This document shows positions 48,484 to 59,490 of a DNA stretch of 64,000 bases, piece after piece. Both the position numbers and the translations under genes were made by a program. The notes below the pieces were generated by a model, which was not told the origin of the DNA, searched no databases, and saw only the letters and a program-made list of their open reading frames with translations. The number at the start of each line of letters is the position of its first letter. Positions within the stretch are counted from its first letter, which is position 1. This DNA is from an uncultured Coriobacteriaceae bacterium (lineage in GTDB: Bacteria; Actinomycetota; Coriobacteriia; Coriobacteriales; Coriobacteriaceae), in the NCBI GenBank assembly GCA_949298635.1, contig CASFXG010000002.1:1-64000 (forward strand), written 5' to 3'.

Positions 48484-48484
<1 letters not shown>
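47357..48484 (-). CDS. prfB: Peptide chain release factor 2
   Basis: 375 residues. RF2 releases proteins at UGA and UAA. The GGQ catalytic motif is at 255-257 (ASGPGGQGVNTTDSAVR). The usual tripeptide for stop-codon recognition, SPF, here reads SPT (210-212, RISPTDAKKRRQTTF). Unlike many bacteria, there is no in-frame UGA frameshift site near codon 25, so the known autoregulation is absent. The start ATG overlaps the secA stop by one base (TAATG). Confidence 0.96.
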
Positions 48485-51291
<2,807 letters not shown>

Positions 51292-51525
51292 GTGCTTCCT
51301 TTTCCACGCGCCGAGAGCACGCGACCGGGCGCGCCCGCGGCAAACGTTTCCAGCGGACCTATTCAATCTGCATAACTGTACCCGTTTGCCGCTCGGACGC
51401 GCGCAGCGGATGCGCAAGCGCACGGAGAAACCACGGCAAACGGGTCAAGGACGCACGATGCGGAAAACGGATCGCGAGAACCCCCGTTTTATGAGGCCGA
51501 CGGCCACGCTAATGCGTTCGAGCGT

Positions 51526-51645
51526 CGAGTATGAGTGAGATTCGCCACATGCCGAGTAGAGACGAGTCGCGGCGTATCGCAACCTGCGGTTTTCACCCAT
51601 CTGCAAGGCGTATACTGGGTGCATTGAAAATCCCACTCATACTCG
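51526..51645 (+). promoter_or_regulatory. Promoter region flanked by an inverted repeat
   Basis: cgagtatgagtgagatt (51526-51542) and aatcccactcatactcg (51629-51645) are inverted copies with one mismatch. Between them, a TATACT -10 box at 51611-51616 could serve the plus-strand gene at 51701. A paired operator on either side of a promoter is one reading; a remnant repeat is another. No clear -35 box. Confidence 0.4.
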
Positions 51646-51700
51646 GCACGCGAATGTGTATCGGCGGCCGAGCAAGAGCCGTAAAGCGAGGGAAGAACCT

Positions 51701-52207
51701 GTGAAACCCGTACGATTGGCCAAGCGCGCGGTCACCGACCCCAATGCGCTGCACGATATTGTCGAGGCGTGCCGGACGGTGCGCCTGGGCACCATGGACG
51801 ACGAGGGCATGTTCATCGTGCCCATGAGCTTCGGGTATGACTGGGAGCTCGACAACGACGGCACCCCGCGGCTCACGCTCTGGCTCCATTCTGCTGGCGA
51901 GGGGCGTAAGGCGGCGGCGTTTCTGGCGGGCGGCGAGGGCGGTGTGCCCGTCGCGATTGAGATGGACTGTGAAGACGGCCTCATCACGGGCAACTTCGCC
52001 TGCGCATATTCCTTCGCCTACCGCAGCATCATGGGGTGGGGCCGCATCTTCCCGGTGACCGCTCGGGACGAAAAGGCCGACGGGCTCGCGCGCATCATGG
52101 AACATCTAGCACCCGGTGCGCCATGCGAGTTTTCCGAAGCGGCGCTCGACCGCGTGGCGGTGTGGCGCGTCGAAGTCGAACGGTTCACGGGAAAGCAGCG
52201 GGCGTAA
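51701..52207 (+). CDS. Pyridoxamine 5'-phosphate oxidase-family protein (NimA-like)
   Basis: 168 residues from a GTG at 51701, seven nt after GAGGGAAG; a 15-codon longer ATG version lacks such a site. It has the split-barrel FMN-binding pattern: CRTVRLGTMDDEGMFIVPMSFGY, TLWLHSAGEGRKAAAF, VPVAIEMDCE, and YSFAYRSIMGWGRIFPV. Proteins of this type include NimA 5-nitroimidazole reductases; resistance cannot be inferred from sequence. It stands alone. Confidence 0.87.
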   Translation: MKPVRLAKRAVTDPNALHDIVEACRTVRLGTMDDEGMFIVPMSFGYDWELDNDGTPRLTLWLHSAGEGRKAAAFLAGGEGGVPVAIEMDCEDGLITGNFACAYSFAYRSIMGWGRIFPVTARDEKADGLARIMEHLAPGAPCEFSEAALDRVAVWRVEVERFTGKQRA

Positions 52208-52300
52208 GACAATTTCAAGGACACAGAGCGGGGCCTTGAAACGCGGCGGCGCCATACGATCACCTCACAGGCCGCACACGACATTCGAATCGATAAGTTT
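52208..52300. other. Gap with a weak hairpin after the oxidase-like gene
   Basis: tttcaagg/ccttgaaa (52213-52241) is an 8-bp stem 6 nt after the stop codon but lacks a T-run. Nothing else is visible. Confidence 0.4.
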
Positions 52301-52310
52301 TGACAATGCA

Positions 52311-52513
52311 AGCCGTTTTGTGGTGGCGCAGTTCAGATATGCACGATTTACCGCTGCGTGAAAGGCACTCTGCTGTATCGTCAGGCGAATGCCGCGCTTT
52401 TAACTGAAGGAAAGCGCAGGATTACACTGAGCATATTCTTGCGCTCCCGTCGTGAAGTCGTGCACATCGGCCGTTAATCGTGCATATCTGAACTGCGCCA
52501 CCACAAAACGGCT
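52311..52513. mobile_element. 203-bp element with perfect 38-bp terminal inverted repeats
   Basis: Arms 52311-52348 (agccgttttgtggtggcgca onward) and 52476-52513 are exact complements around a core of 127 nt that has a small internal hairpin (gcgcttttaac...aggaaagcgc). No gene fits inside, and no clear target-site duplication flanks it (gca on the left, atc on the right). The layout is that of a MITE or a large extragenic palindrome. It lies between two convergent genes. Confidence 0.7.
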
Positions 52514-52520
52514 ATCGAAT

Positions 52521-52557
52521 GGAAAATCCCCGCGCCGGCACTTCGACGCAGGGATTT
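52521..52557 (-). terminator. Terminator of rpmE
   Basis: Minus-strand stem aaatccctgcg/cgcggggattt (11 bp, one G-U) with a run of four T. It begins 34 nt after the rpmE stop codon. Confidence 0.85.
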
Positions 52558-52590
52558 CAATCCGAATACGTGACTCGAGAAGCGAGCTCG

Positions 52591-53031
52591 CTACTCGGCA
52601 GCGGTCTCCTCGGCGGGAGCAGCCTCGACCTCAGCGGCGGCCTCCTCGGCGGGAACCTCCTCAGCCGGAGCCTCGGCGGCCTTCTTGGCGGCCTCAGCCT
52701 CGAACTTCGCGGCACGCTTGGCCTTCTCGGCAGCCTTGGCCTCGCGCTCGGCGGCCTTCTTGGCAGCAGCCTCCTCGGCAGCAGCCTGCTTGGCGGCCTT
52801 CTTGGCGGCCTCGCGCTCGAGGGCGGCCTGGGCGGCGCCACCGAACTTCTGCTCGAAGCGGCCGACGCGTCCGCCGGTGTCGACGAACTTCTGCTGGCCC
52901 GTGTAGAACGGGTGGCACTCGTTGCAGAGCTCGACGCGGATTTCGGGGACGGTGGAGCGGGTCACGAAGGTGTTGCCGCAGGAGCAACGGACCGTGCACT
53001 CCATGTACTCGGGATGGATTCCAGGTTTCAT
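52591..53031 (-). CDS. rpmE: 50S ribosomal protein L31 with long C-terminal extension
   Basis: 146 residues from ATG 53031 against about 70 for ordinary L31. Residues 1-66 are L31 of the zinc-binding type: [41 protein letters not shown], with Cys16, Cys18, Cys36 and Cys39 as ligands. Residues 67-146 are a repetitive Ala/Lys/Glu region, basic first and acidic at the end, probably helical or disordered. AAGGAG precedes the ATG. The two hairpins upstream may be an autoregulatory leader. Confidence 0.94.
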   Translation of the reverse strand: MKPGIHPEYMECTVRCSCGNTFVTRSTVPEIRVELCNECHPFYTGQQKFVDTGGRVGRFEQKFGGAAQAALEREAAKKAAKQAAAEEAAAKKAAEREAKAAEKAKRAAKFEAEAAKKAAEAPAEEVPAEEAAAEVEAAPAEETAAE

Positions 53032-53054
53032 GCAGGGACTCCTTACGATCGCGC

Positions 53055-53100
53055 CCTGGTTACCGACCAGGACATAAGGCACCTTGGTTTCCGACCAAGG
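53055..53100 (-). promoter_or_regulatory. Tandem-hairpin leader of rpmE
   Basis: Two similar stem-loops stand in the leader: ccttggtcggaaaccaagg (53082-53100) and cctggtcggtaaccagg (53055-53071). Both have a GGU-CGGW-AACC heart, so they look like two copies of one binding site. The second ends 24 nt before the start. Autogenous leaders are known for rpmE in several phyla; that this is one is my inference. Confidence 0.6.
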
Positions 53101-53196
53101 CAGAACAACCGGATTAGGATACCACACGCCTCACCGCTCGACCAGCCTGCAGAAAGCCTACAGATTTCACGGTAAACAACGCGAATCGGAATCGGC

Positions 53197-53225
53197 CGGT
53201 CGCGTTTCCGGCTACACTGTATAAG
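53197..53225 (+). promoter_or_regulatory. Candidate promoter of the ACT-HAD pair
   Basis: TATAAG at 53220-53225 lies 45 nt before the ATG at 53271. The -35 region is not clear. Confidence 0.35.
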
Positions 53226-53270
53226 AACCTGCACCCGCACGCGCGGGCCGTCGAACGAGAAAGGCTCCCC

Positions 53271-53558
53271 ATGGCAGAAGCTACCCCGAACCGCATCGTC
53301 ATCACCGTCCTCGGCAAGAACCGCCCCGGCATCGTCGCCGCGGTCTCGCGCGTCCTCGGTGAAGAGGGCATCGATATCCGTGACATCACGCAAAGCATCA
53401 TCGAAGACATCTTCACCATGACGATGATTGCCGACATGGCAGCCTCCACTTCGACGTTCGCCGAGCTCCAAGAGCGCCTTGCCGAGACGGGCAAGGAAAT
53501 CGGCGTCAACGTACAGATCCAGCGCGAAGACGTCTTCAACTTCATGTACCGCCTCTAG
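53271..53558 (+). CDS. ACT-domain protein, UPF0237 type
   Basis: 95 residues, almost entirely one ACT domain: NRIVITVLGKNRPGIVAAVSRVLGEEGIDIRDITQ, then ERLAETGKEIGVNVQIQREDVFNFMYRL. ACT domains bind amino acids. This small stand-alone type usually precedes a DUF711/UPF0210 gene; here it precedes a HAD phosphatase by 15 nt, which is unusual. GAGAAAGG precedes the ATG. Confidence 0.9.
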   Translation: MAEATPNRIVITVLGKNRPGIVAAVSRVLGEEGIDIRDITQSIIEDIFTMTMIADMAASTSTFAELQERLAETGKEIGVNVQIQREDVFNFMYRL

Positions 53559-53573
53559 GCGCGGAGGGCTGGC

Positions 53574-54395
53574 ATGATCGTCTTCTCCGACCTCGATGGC
53601 ACGTTTCTCACTTCCGATAAGCGTGTGAGCACCCGGAACCTCGAGGCGCTCGACACGCTTGATGCAGCGGGCGTCCCGTTCGTCCCCTGCAGCGGACGCG
53701 CGCTCAGCGGCATTTTCCCCGAGATACTCGAGCACCCCGCCGCGCGCTATGCCGTGACCTCGAACGGCGCCGCGGTTACGGACCTGCGCAGCAGCGAGGT
53801 CATCTATCGTGTGGATCTGGGCGCGGAGCGTGCGCTCAGGTACTACGAGGTCGCGCGCGATTACGACGTCACGTTCGACATCTTCGCCGACGGCCGCATC
53901 TACACGCATCGCCGCTGGTTCGATCGACTCGACGAATACATCAAAGACCCTGCCGTCCTCGCCTCGGTACGTCGCTCACGCACCGCCTACGACGAGGAGA
54001 CTCCCGCATTCCTCTCCACGCTCGAACACATCGAGCGCGTCGCGATGTACTGGTACGACCCCGCCGATCGCGACGCCATCAAAGCCCGCATCGCGAATGA
54101 CGAAGACGTGAGCGTCGTGCGCTCCGTCCCCAACGACATCGAGATCTCGGACGCGCGAGCCACGAAGGGCATCGCGATGGTGTGGCTCTGCGAGAAGCTC
54201 GGCATCGCGCTCGACGACGTCATAGCGTTCGGCGACAACATCAACGACATCTCGATGCTCGAGGCGGCGGGCACCGGCGTGGCCATGGAAAACGCCGAAC
54301 CCGAAGCGAAGGCGGCAGCGGATGCCGTCACCTCCTCGAACGACACTTCCGGCGTGGGCGAGTACCTCTTGCAGCTGCTCGCAGCGCAGGAGTAA
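53574..54395 (+). CDS. Cof-type HAD-superfamily phosphatase
   Basis: 273 residues. The HAD motifs are FSDLDGTFLTSD (motif I), PCSGRALSG (motif II), the Lys segment ATKGIAMVW, and FGDNINDISML (motif IV), with a C2B cap. Such enzymes dephosphorylate sugar phosphates, pyridoxal phosphate or related molecules. It follows the ACT gene by 15 nt. A second HAD of the same type is at 60971. Confidence 0.9.
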   Translation: MIVFSDLDGTFLTSDKRVSTRNLEALDTLDAAGVPFVPCSGRALSGIFPEILEHPAARYAVTSNGAAVTDLRSSEVIYRVDLGAERALRYYEVARDYDVTFDIFADGRIYTHRRWFDRLDEYIKDPAVLASVRRSRTAYDEETPAFLSTLEHIERVAMYWYDPADRDAIKARIANDEDVSVVRSVPNDIEISDARATKGIAMVWLCEKLGIALDDVIAFGDNINDISMLEAAGTGVAMENAEPEAKAAADAVTSSNDTSGVGEYLLQLLAAQE

Positions 54396-54515
54396 CCACG
54401 TCATTACAACTCACCTAGTATTTCGACCGCTCGTCGTAAAGCCCCTCAAACTGCATAGGTTCGGCAGTAAGCTGAATAGTTGTGTGTAGGAACAACCATA
54501 CAGAGAGGGGCCTGT

Positions 54516-56336
54516 ATGCTGTTTGAAAACGACAGCTCGTATGGCGCACTGGGAGAGATGTGCTCCAATACGAACCGCCGCCTGAGCGCGAACGCCCGCG
54601 GCACCTGCCCGGTCGATATGACGCGCGCACTCGTGGGCGTGGCGCACGCGCAAAGCTGCGGAAAGTGCACACCATGCCGCGTGGGTCTCGGCGCCATGAC
54701 CGACATGCTCGAGCAGATCATCGGCGGCACCGCGAAGCCGGGAACCATCGAGCAGCTCGAAGACCTCGCGGAACAGATCCGCGTGAGCTCGGACTGCGCC
54801 GTGGGCTACCAAGCGGCGGAGCAGGTGCTCATGAGCATCAAGGCGTTCCGCGATGACTTCGAGTACCATGCCGAGACCGGCCGCTGCCTGCGCAGCTCGA
54901 GCCAGGGCGTGCCCTGCGTGGTGAGCTGTCCTGCGCATGTGGACATCCCGGGCTATATCGCCCTCACGGCCGCCGGCCGCTATGAAGAGGCTGTCGAGCT
55001 CATCCGTAAGGACAATCCCTTCCCGAGCGCCTGCGCCTACGTGTGCGAGCACCCCTGCGAGGAGACCTGCCGCCGCACCATGGTGGACGACGCCGTGAAC
55101 ATCCGCGGCATCAAGCGCTACGCCGTCGACCACGCGAGCGCGCCGCGCGCTTGCGACCGCGGACCTGCCACCGGTAAGCGCGTTGCTATCGTAGGCGCCG
55201 GTCCTTCCGGCCTCACCTGCGGCTACTTCCTTGTCCACATGGGACATGAGGTCGTCGCGTTCGAGCAGCGCGAAAAGGCCGGCGGCATGCTGCGCTACGG
55301 CATTCCCAACTACCGCCTGCCGAAGACCATCCTCGATGACGAGATCGCATCCATCGAGGCCGCCGGCGTCGAGATCCGCTGCGGCGTCTCCGTGGGCACG
55401 GATGTGACGCTTGAGGAACTCCAGCGCGACTTCGATGTCGTCTACATCGCTATGGGCGCGCACGGCGACAAGAAGCTCCGCCTGCCCGGTGAGGATGCCG
55501 AGGGCGTGGTGCCCGCAGTGAAGATGCTCCGCGAGATCGGCCTCGGGCACACGCCGGATTACACCGGCCTCGAGGTGTGCGTCGTGGGCGGCGGCAACGT
55601 CGCCATGGACGCGGCACGCTCCGCGGTGCGCTGCGGCGCGAAGCGCGTCACCGTGGTCTACCGTCGCCGCACGGCCGATATGACCGCCCTCGCCGAAGAG
55701 ATCGAGGGCACGATCGCCGACGGTTGCGAGATCGCCGACCTCATGGCACCGCTTGAGATCTTGACGGACGAGCAGGGACACGTGCGCGCGCTCAAGGCGC
55801 AGCCGCAGATCATCGGCCCGGTGAAGCGCGGCCGCCCCGCGCCCGTCGAGGCCGAGCGCCCGGCGCATGAGTTCCCCTGCCAGGTGGTCATCATTGCCAT
55901 TGGCCAGGACATCCAGTCCGAGTACTTCGCCGAACAGGGACTTCCCACGAGTTGGAAGCAGTTCGACGTGGATGAAGCGCTTGCCGTGCCGGAGCATCCC
56001 GGCATCTTCAGCGGCGGCGACTGCATGCGCGGTCCCGCGACGGTGATCCTCGCCATCGCCGACGGCAAGAAGGCGGCGCGCTCGATCGACACGTACCTCG
56101 GCTTCCATCATGCCATCTCCGTCGATATCGACCTGCCGCATCCGCGCCTGGACGACCGCGTGCCGTGCGGCCGCTCCGTGCTGGGCGAACGCCCTGTGGA
56201 AGAACGCGTCCACGATTTCGACCTTGTTGAATACGGCCTCTCCGAGCAGGAGATCCGCCAGGAAACGCTCAGGTGCCTCAACTGCGACCACTTCGGCTGC
56301 GGCATCCTGCATGAGGAGGGACGGATGTCATGGTAA
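54516..56336 (+). CDS. NuoF-like iron-sulfur and GltD-like flavoprotein, hydrogenase partner
   Basis: 606 residues from ATG 54516 with AGAGGGG upstream. Residues about 1-115 resemble the C-terminal iron-sulfur part of NuoF: SCGKCTPCRVG (Cys48, 51, 54) and Cys94. Residues 120-606 resemble GltD (glutamate synthase small subunit): cysteines at PCVVSCPAHVDIPG and CAYVCEHPCEETC, FAD motif AIVGAGPSGLTC (225 on), a second Rossmann fold VVGGGNVAMDAAR, then AIGQDIQSEY and GGDCMRGPATV. It would pass electrons between NAD(P)H and the hydrogenase at 56330, with which it overlaps by 7 bp. The cofactor (NADH or NADPH) is not certain. Confidence 0.9.
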   Translation: MLFENDSSYGALGEMCSNTNRRLSANARGTCPVDMTRALVGVAHAQSCGKCTPCRVGLGAMTDMLEQIIGGTAKPGTIEQLEDLAEQIRVSSDCAVGYQAAEQVLMSIKAFRDDFEYHAETGRCLRSSSQGVPCVVSCPAHVDIPGYIALTAAGRYEEAVELIRKDNPFPSACAYVCEHPCEETCRRTMVDDAVNIRGIKRYAVDHASAPRACDRGPATGKRVAIVGAGPSGLTCGYFLVHMGHEVVAFEQREKAGGMLRYGIPNYRLPKTILDDEIASIEAAGVEIRCGVSVGTDVTLEELQRDFDVVYIAMGAHGDKKLRLPGEDAEGVVPAVKMLREIGLGHTPDYTGLEVCVVGGGNVAMDAARSAVRCGAKRVTVVYRRRTADMTALAEEIEGTIADGCEIADLMAPLEILTDEQGHVRALKAQPQIIGPVKRGRPAPVEAERPAHEFPCQVVIIAIGQDIQSEYFAEQGLPTSWKQFDVDEALAVPEHPGIFSGGDCMRGPATVILAIADGKKAARSIDTYLGFHHAISVDIDLPHPRLDDRVPCGRSVLGERPVEERVHDFDLVEYGLSEQEIRQETLRCLNCDHFGCGILHEEGRMSW

Positions 56337-58072
56337 CCATCACGATTGACGGCACTACCTACGAAGCCCCCGAAGAGGCGACGATTCTCGAAGTCGCCCG
56401 CGAGCACCGCGTGGACATCCCAACGCTCTGCTATCTGCGCGAAATCAACGAGATCGGCGCCTGCCGCGTGTGCCTCGTCGAGGTCGAGGGCATCGACCAC
56501 CTCGTCGCCGCCTGCAACAACAAGGTCGCCGACGGCATGATCGTGCATACGGATACGCCACGCGTGCGTCGTGCCCGCGCCGCGAACCTGCAGCTCATCC
56601 TCTCGCGCCACGACCGCCGCTGCCCCACGTGCTTCCGCAACGGCACCTGCCAGCTCCAGGCGCTCGCCGATCGCATGAACGTGCACGAAGTTCCCTACAC
56701 CACGTTCTTCGAGACGAAACCCATCGACGCACGCTTCCCGCTCGTGCGCGAGCCCGAGAAGTGCATCAACTGCCTGCGCTGCGTGTCTACCTGCCAGAAG
56801 GTGCAGGCGCACGGCGTGTGGGACTTGGTGGATTCCGGCAGCCGCGCGCATGTGGACGCCATCGCAGAGGACGAATGCGCCTACTGCGGCCAGTGCATCG
56901 CGAACTGCCCCACAGGAGCGTTGCACGAGCGCGACGACACCGACCGCGTCTTCGAGGCGATCAACGACCCCGAGAAGGTCGTCATCGCGCAGGTTGCCCC
57001 CGCCGTGCGCTCAAGCTGGGCTGAAATGCTCGACTTGGGCGGCAAGGCGCCGACGACCGGCCGCATGGTCGCGGCGATCCGCCGCCTGGGCTTCGACTAC
57101 GTCTTCGACACGGACTTCGCAGCCGACGTGACCATCATGGAGGAGGCAAGCGAGCTTCTCGAGCATATCACGGAGGGCGTACCCGGTCCCATGTTCACCT
57201 CGTGCTGCCCCGGCTGGGTGCGCTTCGTGAAGACGCGCTATCCCGCACTTGCTGGCAAGCTCTCCACCACGAAGTCGCCGCAGCAGATCTTCGGCGCGCT
57301 CGCCAAGACCTACTACGCGCAGATCCTGGGCGTCGACCCCTCAAAGATCTACGTCGTGTCCTACATGCCGTGCATCGCCAAGAAGATGGAGGCTGCCTAT
57401 CCCGGCATGGACTCCACGGGAAGCGGCCCCGATGTGGACGCCGTCCTCACCGTGCGCGAGCTCACGCGCCAGCTGCGCTCGCGCTTCGTGAACGTCGACC
57501 TGCTCGAGGAAGAGGAGTTCGACCGCCCCTTGGGCGTCGCGACGGGCGCAGGCCACATCTTCGGCGTGACGGGTGGCGTCATGGAAGCGGCGCTCCGCAC
57601 CGCGTACAACTTCGTGACCGGCGAGAATCCCGATGCGGACGCGTTCCAGGAGGTGCGCTTCGAAGGCCCCGAGCGTGGATGGCGCGAGAAGACCTTCGAC
57701 CTGCCCGACCGTCAGCTCAAGGTTGCCATCGCAAGCGGCCTCACCAATGCCGACGCGCTCTGCCGTGCGCTCGAGCGCGGCGAGGTGAGCTATGACTTCG
57801 TCGAGATCATGGCCTGTCCCGGCGGCTGCGTGGGCGGCGGCGGACAGCCCATCATCGAGGGCATCAACCTCTCGGCCGATCGCGGCTGCACCCTGCGCAT
57901 CATCGACGAGCAAAGCGAGCTGCGCTTCAGCCATGAGAACCCCGCTGTGCAGGCGTGCTACAACGACTTCCTGGGCAAACCGCTCTCCGAACGCGCCGAG
58001 GAGCTCCTGCATTCGAACCATGCGGACTGGTCGATGCCCATCCGCGTGACCGCAGACGGAACACAGGCGTAA
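56330..58072 (+). CDS. hydA: [FeFe]-hydrogenase, group A
   Basis: 580 residues, the M3 type. N-terminal [2Fe-2S] ligands Cys34, 45, 48, 62; a His94-Cys98-Cys101-Cys107 cluster; two [4Fe-4S] ferredoxin clusters at 145-155 and 183-193. The H-cluster domain has TSCCPGW (290-296), MPCIAKK (346-352) and MACPGGCVGGGGQP (494-507), and ends with the small-subunit-like part AVQACYNDFLGKPLSERA. All expected ligands are present, so it should be active. The maturases HydE, HydF and HydG are not in this window. It pairs with the flavoprotein upstream. Confidence 0.96.
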   Translation: MVTITIDGTTYEAPEEATILEVAREHRVDIPTLCYLREINEIGACRVCLVEVEGIDHLVAACNNKVADGMIVHTDTPRVRRARAANLQLILSRHDRRCPTCFRNGTCQLQALADRMNVHEVPYTTFFETKPIDARFPLVREPEKCINCLRCVSTCQKVQAHGVWDLVDSGSRAHVDAIAEDECAYCGQCIANCPTGALHERDDTDRVFEAINDPEKVVIAQVAPAVRSSWAEMLDLGGKAPTTGRMVAAIRRLGFDYVFDTDFAADVTIMEEASELLEHITEGVPGPMFTSCCPGWVRFVKTRYPALAGKLSTTKSPQQIFGALAKTYYAQILGVDPSKIYVVSYMPCIAKKMEAAYPGMDSTGSGPDVDAVLTVRELTRQLRSRFVNVDLLEEEEFDRPLGVATGAGHIFGVTGGVMEAALRTAYNFVTGENPDADAFQEVRFEGPERGWREKTFDLPDRQLKVAIASGLTNADALCRALERGEVSYDFVEIMACPGGCVGGGGQPIIEGINLSADRGCTLRIIDEQSELRFSHENPAVQACYNDFLGKPLSERAEELLHSNHADWSMPIRVTADGTQA

Positions 58073-58098
58073 ACCGTTTAGAGACGGAACGCATGCTC

Positions 58099-58133
58099 GA
58101 AGCCCGGGAGTGCCGATTGGCCTCCCGGGCTTC
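58099..58133 (+). terminator. Hairpin after hydA
   Basis: gaagcccgggag/ctcccgggcttc, a perfect 12-bp stem with an 11-nt loop, lies 26 nt after the stop codon. Only aatataac follows, so the T-run is poor, but it is the obvious end of the transcript. Confidence 0.65.
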
Positions 58134-58150
58134 AATATAACGAGCGTCAA

Positions 58151-58286
58151 ATTACCCCAGAGGTTTTCTCCGACCGTTGGGGGCGCCAGCCATTGGGGAC
58201 GGGGCTTATTGGCTGGTCGGAACGACGTTTATCGGCTAACCTTCCGTGGTTCGACCAGCCAATAACCCCGTCCCCAATGGCTGGCG
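58151..58286. repeat. attaccccagagg fragment and TGGGGACGGGG inverted repeat
   Basis: 58151-58168 is a degenerate attacccc repeat. 58184-58219 and 58252-58286 are inverted arms differing by one inserted base, each holding ccattggggacggggttatt-like sequence, with a 32-nt spacer. The region 58073-58362 holds no gene. Confidence 0.8.
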
Positions 58287-58362
58287 GAATGAGCGCCGAC
58301 GCAGAGCGACTAAACGGTTACACTGTTAGCGGTACATTACTTTTCTTGAAAGGAAGCGCACC

Positions 58363-59481
58363 ATGCGTACTCCCCTTACCAAAATGCCCCTGAGCCGCCG
58401 CTCGTTCATCGCCGGAGGCGCCGCCGCGCTTGCGTGTCTCGGGCTCGCTGCCTGCGGAAATGCCGGCGCAGGTGCAGGTAGCGAGCCGGCGGCGGACGAC
58501 GTCGTAACCACCATGCGCGTGGGCGCACTCCAAGGCCCCACCGGCATGGGTCTCGTCGGGCTCATGAATGCCGACGGCATGCTCGAGGACCTCGCCGCAG
58601 CGAACGGCATCGAACTTGCGGAAGACTCCCCCGTGGGCAAGAACCCTGCCGAAATCGGGTACCTTGCCAACAGCTACGAGTTCACGCTCGCCGGTTCCGC
58701 CGACGAGCTCGCGCCGCAACTCATCCAGGGCGACCTCGACGTGCTCTGCGTGCCCGCAAACCTCGCCGCGACGCTCTATCAGAAGACCGAGGGCGAAGTC
58801 CAGGTGCTCTGCGTGAACACGCTCGGCGTGCTCGACATCGTGGAGGCGGGCGATACGGTCCACGTCATCACCGACCTCGCCGGCCGCACCATCTACTCCG
58901 CCGGCCGCGGATCGACCCCGCAGTACGCTCTCGAGTACCTGCTACGCGAAAACGGCGTCGACCCCACGACGGATGTCACGATCCAATGGGCAAGCGAGCA
59001 CGCCGAATGCCTCGCCGCACTCCAGGCGGACCCGAGCATCGTGTGCATGCTGCCGCAGCCCTTCGCCACGAGCGCCCTCGCACAGGTCGAAGGCGCGCGC
59101 ATCGCGCTCGACCTCACCGAGGTGTGGAACGAGACCGCCGAGGCAACCGGCAACAACTCGCAGCTCATCACCGGCGTTGCCGTAGCACGCCGCGAATTCG
59201 TGGAGAACTTCCCCGCCACGGTAACGGAGTTCCTGGACGCCTACGCCGCCTCCGTGGACTTCGTGAATAGCGATCCCGCCGCCGCGGCGCAGCTCATCGA
59301 AGCCGCCGGCATCATCAAGGCTCAGGTCGCCGAAAAGGCCATCCCCTACTGCAACATCGTCTGCCTGACGGGCAACGAGATGCGCGAGGGTCTTGAGGGG
59401 TATCTGGAGACCCTGTTTGAAGCCGATGCGCAGTCCGTCGGAGGCTCCATGCCCGAGAATGACTTCTACTACGAGGCATAA
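58363..59481 (+). CDS. ABC transporter substrate-binding lipoprotein, NMT1/SsuA-like
   Basis: 372 residues. A Tat-type signal SRRSFIAGG (11-19) leads to a lipobox LAAC with Cys31, so the mature protein is lipid-anchored. The rest resembles NitT/TauT-type binding proteins (GALQGPTGMGLVGLMN, GDLDVLCVPANLAATLYQK, DLAGRTIYSAGRGSTPQYALEYLLRENG). This group carries sulfonates, nitrate, thiamine precursors or similar. GAAAGGAAG precedes the ATG. The permease-ATPase fusion follows after 9 nt. The substrate is unknown. Confidence 0.9.
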   Translation: MRTPLTKMPLSRRSFIAGGAAALACLGLAACGNAGAGAGSEPAADDVVTTMRVGALQGPTGMGLVGLMNADGMLEDLAAANGIELAEDSPVGKNPAEIGYLANSYEFTLAGSADELAPQLIQGDLDVLCVPANLAATLYQKTEGEVQVLCVNTLGVLDIVEAGDTVHVITDLAGRTIYSAGRGSTPQYALEYLLRENGVDPTTDVTIQWASEHAECLAALQADPSIVCMLPQPFATSALAQVEGARIALDLTEVWNETAEATGNNSQLITGVAVARREFVENFPATVTEFLDAYAASVDFVNSDPAAAAQLIEAAGIIKAQVAEKAIPYCNIVCLTGNEMREGLEGYLETLFEADAQSVGGSMPENDFYYEA

Positions 59482-59490
59482 GGGAGCGTC

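Noticed and set aside
54479-54496. gttgtgtgtaggaacaac as a Rex site before the hydrogenase module
   Set aside because: It has only 5-bp arms and lacks the TTGTGA/TCACAA half-sites of Rex operators.
54411-56312. 633-codon open frame on the minus strand
   Set aside because: It is the mirror of the flavoprotein gene, again low in real domain content.
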